DNA from: CAZAFL01 sp964484465
GTDB lineage: Bacteria > Bacteroidota > Ignavibacteria > UBA10030 > SZUA-254
NCBI GenBank assembly: GCA_964484465.1
Contig: CAZAFL010000005.1
Location: 62,001-126,000 of the forward strand
DNA: 64,000 bases
Direction: 5' to 3'
Below are positions 63,344-64,000 of the stretch, piece after piece; within the stretch, counting starts at the first letter, position 1; every line of letters begins with the position of its first letter. A program made the translations under genes and the position numbers. Below the pieces are notes generated by a model. The model ran no database searches and was not told the origin of the DNA. It worked only from the letters and a program-made list of their open reading frames with translations.

Positions 63344-64000
63344 TTACTGCGACTTAAGAGGCTGATGATTGTTTCTTGTGCCTGCCCTTAGCAGAATAGG
63401 AAATGTGACTGTCTTTGTACTCCCTTCAACCCAGCATTTTTTCAAATCTTCAATGATCATATCGACGGGATTCTCGTTCTTCACCCCGATGTAATGCTGG
63501 ACGGCAGACCATGTATTGACATAGCCGATAAATTGTTCCAGAGTCCATTCATACGATGCGGAAAAATGGGGAGCTGGTATTTCTTTAAACGGGAAGGGGA
63601 TGGTGCGATAGTTCGCATCAATGTATTTTCTTTCGTCATCCCAGAATGCGCCGACGATGTTCTCATAAAAATGTTTAATGACCTCATCGGTTCGAACATC
63701 AAGACCCGGAAGTTGATAGCCGATAGCGGCGAAGACGCCAATAGGTTTCAAGGTTCGTTCAGCCTCCCCGTAGAATTCTTCGAAACTAAACCAGTGAATT
63801 GCCTGCCCGACTGTAATCAAATCAAAAGAGTTCGCCGGGAACGAACAATGTTCCGCGGTTTCAACTTTGTATGTGATATTTCTTTTTTTCACAGCGTTGT
63901 TGATTTGGTTCTCGCTGATGTCGGTTGCGAACACGTTATCGAAATATTTTGCAAGCTCCACTGCAATTTGACCGTTGCCGGTTCCACAATCCCACGCAAT
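63344..64000 (-). CDS. SAM-dependent methyltransferase, 5' end cut by window
   Basis: 218 residues are visible; the frame is open to base 64000, so the start is outside. Class I methyltransferase: motif I DCGTGNGQIAVELAKYF begins four residues into the visible part, then FATDISENQI (motif II acidic), AEHCSFPANSFDLITVGQAIHWF (motif IV region). The HWF segment and overall length fit the UbiE/Tam-like or trans-aconitate methyltransferase-like group of small-molecule methyltransferases. Substrate unknown. Confidence 0.88.
   Translation of the reverse strand: MAWDCGTGNGQIAVELAKYFDNVFATDISENQINNAVKKRNITYKVETAEHCSFPANSFDLITVGQAIHWFSFEEFYGEAERTLKPIGVFAAIGYQLPGLDVRTDEVIKHFYENIVGAFWDDERKYIDANYRTIPFPFKEIPAPHFSASYEWTLEQFIGYVNTWSAVQHYIGVKNENPVDMIIEDLKKCWVEGSTKTVTFPILLRAGTRNNHQPLKSQ

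Noticed and set aside
1..64000. CRISPR array, transposase, phage or toxin-antitoxin genes
   Set aside because: No regularly spaced repeats, no transposase or integrase motifs and no recognisable toxin-antitoxin pair were seen anywhere in the window.

Overview
The window looks like a chromosome segment from a Bacteroidota-type bacterium, most likely the Ignavibacteria/Chlorobiota side. Evidence: a secreted protein ends in a type IX secretion (T9SS) sorting domain of the NFPNPFNP type; a DUF4835 protein and a PorV-like barrel are present; several exported proteins are barrels or lipoproteins typical of that group; and promoters repeatedly read TTGNNN-N16/17-TATATT(TG), close to the Bacteroidota TAnnTTTG form of the -10 box. 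No phage, insertion sequence or CRISPR array is visible. Placement is inference from gene content, not from a marker-gene tree.

Layout. 1-5.7 kb: end of metG, an exported serine protease followed by a small lipoprotein resembling the protease's N-terminal domain, a membrane protein, and a divergent membrane-anchored spermidine-synthase-like protein. 5.8-15 kb: a glycosyltransferase/deacetylase fusion, a TatD/radical-SAM fusion, a HEAT-repeat/cyclophilin fusion, a DUF4835 protein, and a translationally coupled pair of outer-membrane barrels. 14.9-24.2 kb: housekeeping genes (mnmA, DEAD-box helicase, dienelactone hydrolase, acyl-CoA carboxylase beta subunit, LysM/SLT transglycosylase, tRNA-Ser) plus a tandem pair of exported paralogues of unknown function.

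24.2-51.3 kb: a long, almost unbroken plus-strand exopolysaccharide/capsule locus: SLBB export protein, chain-length regulator, flippase, polymerase/ligase, several glycosyltransferases, the initiating sugar-phosphate transferase, nucleotide-sugar enzymes (aminotransferase, Gfo/Idh oxidoreductase and hexapeptide acetyltransferase fitting a 2,3-diacetamido-uronic acid route; Ugd and UXS fitting UDP-GlcA/UDP-xylose), a Wzi-like barrel, and two odd exported enzymes: a toroid-like lipoprotein and a dimethylformamidase-like protein with a T9SS tail. A lutABC lactate-oxidation operon sits inside this locus.

51.3-64 kb: two peroxiredoxins, an aquaporin, a compact pterin operon (PTPS-type synthase, FolE, two short-chain dehydrogenases) that reads like tetrahydrobiopterin synthesis, a ferredoxin-NADP reductase-like flavoprotein, an O-methyltransferase with a tiny zinc-ribbon membrane protein, an HD-domain protein, a DUF1207-like protein, a MoeB-rhodanese fusion, a barrel protein, an acyl-CoA synthetase and a methyltransferase cut by the window end.

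No wholly new multi-gene system can be demonstrated from sequence alone. The best leads are the protease with its stand-alone partner domain, the exported enzymes in the polysaccharide locus, the pterin operon, and the tandem exported paralogues.
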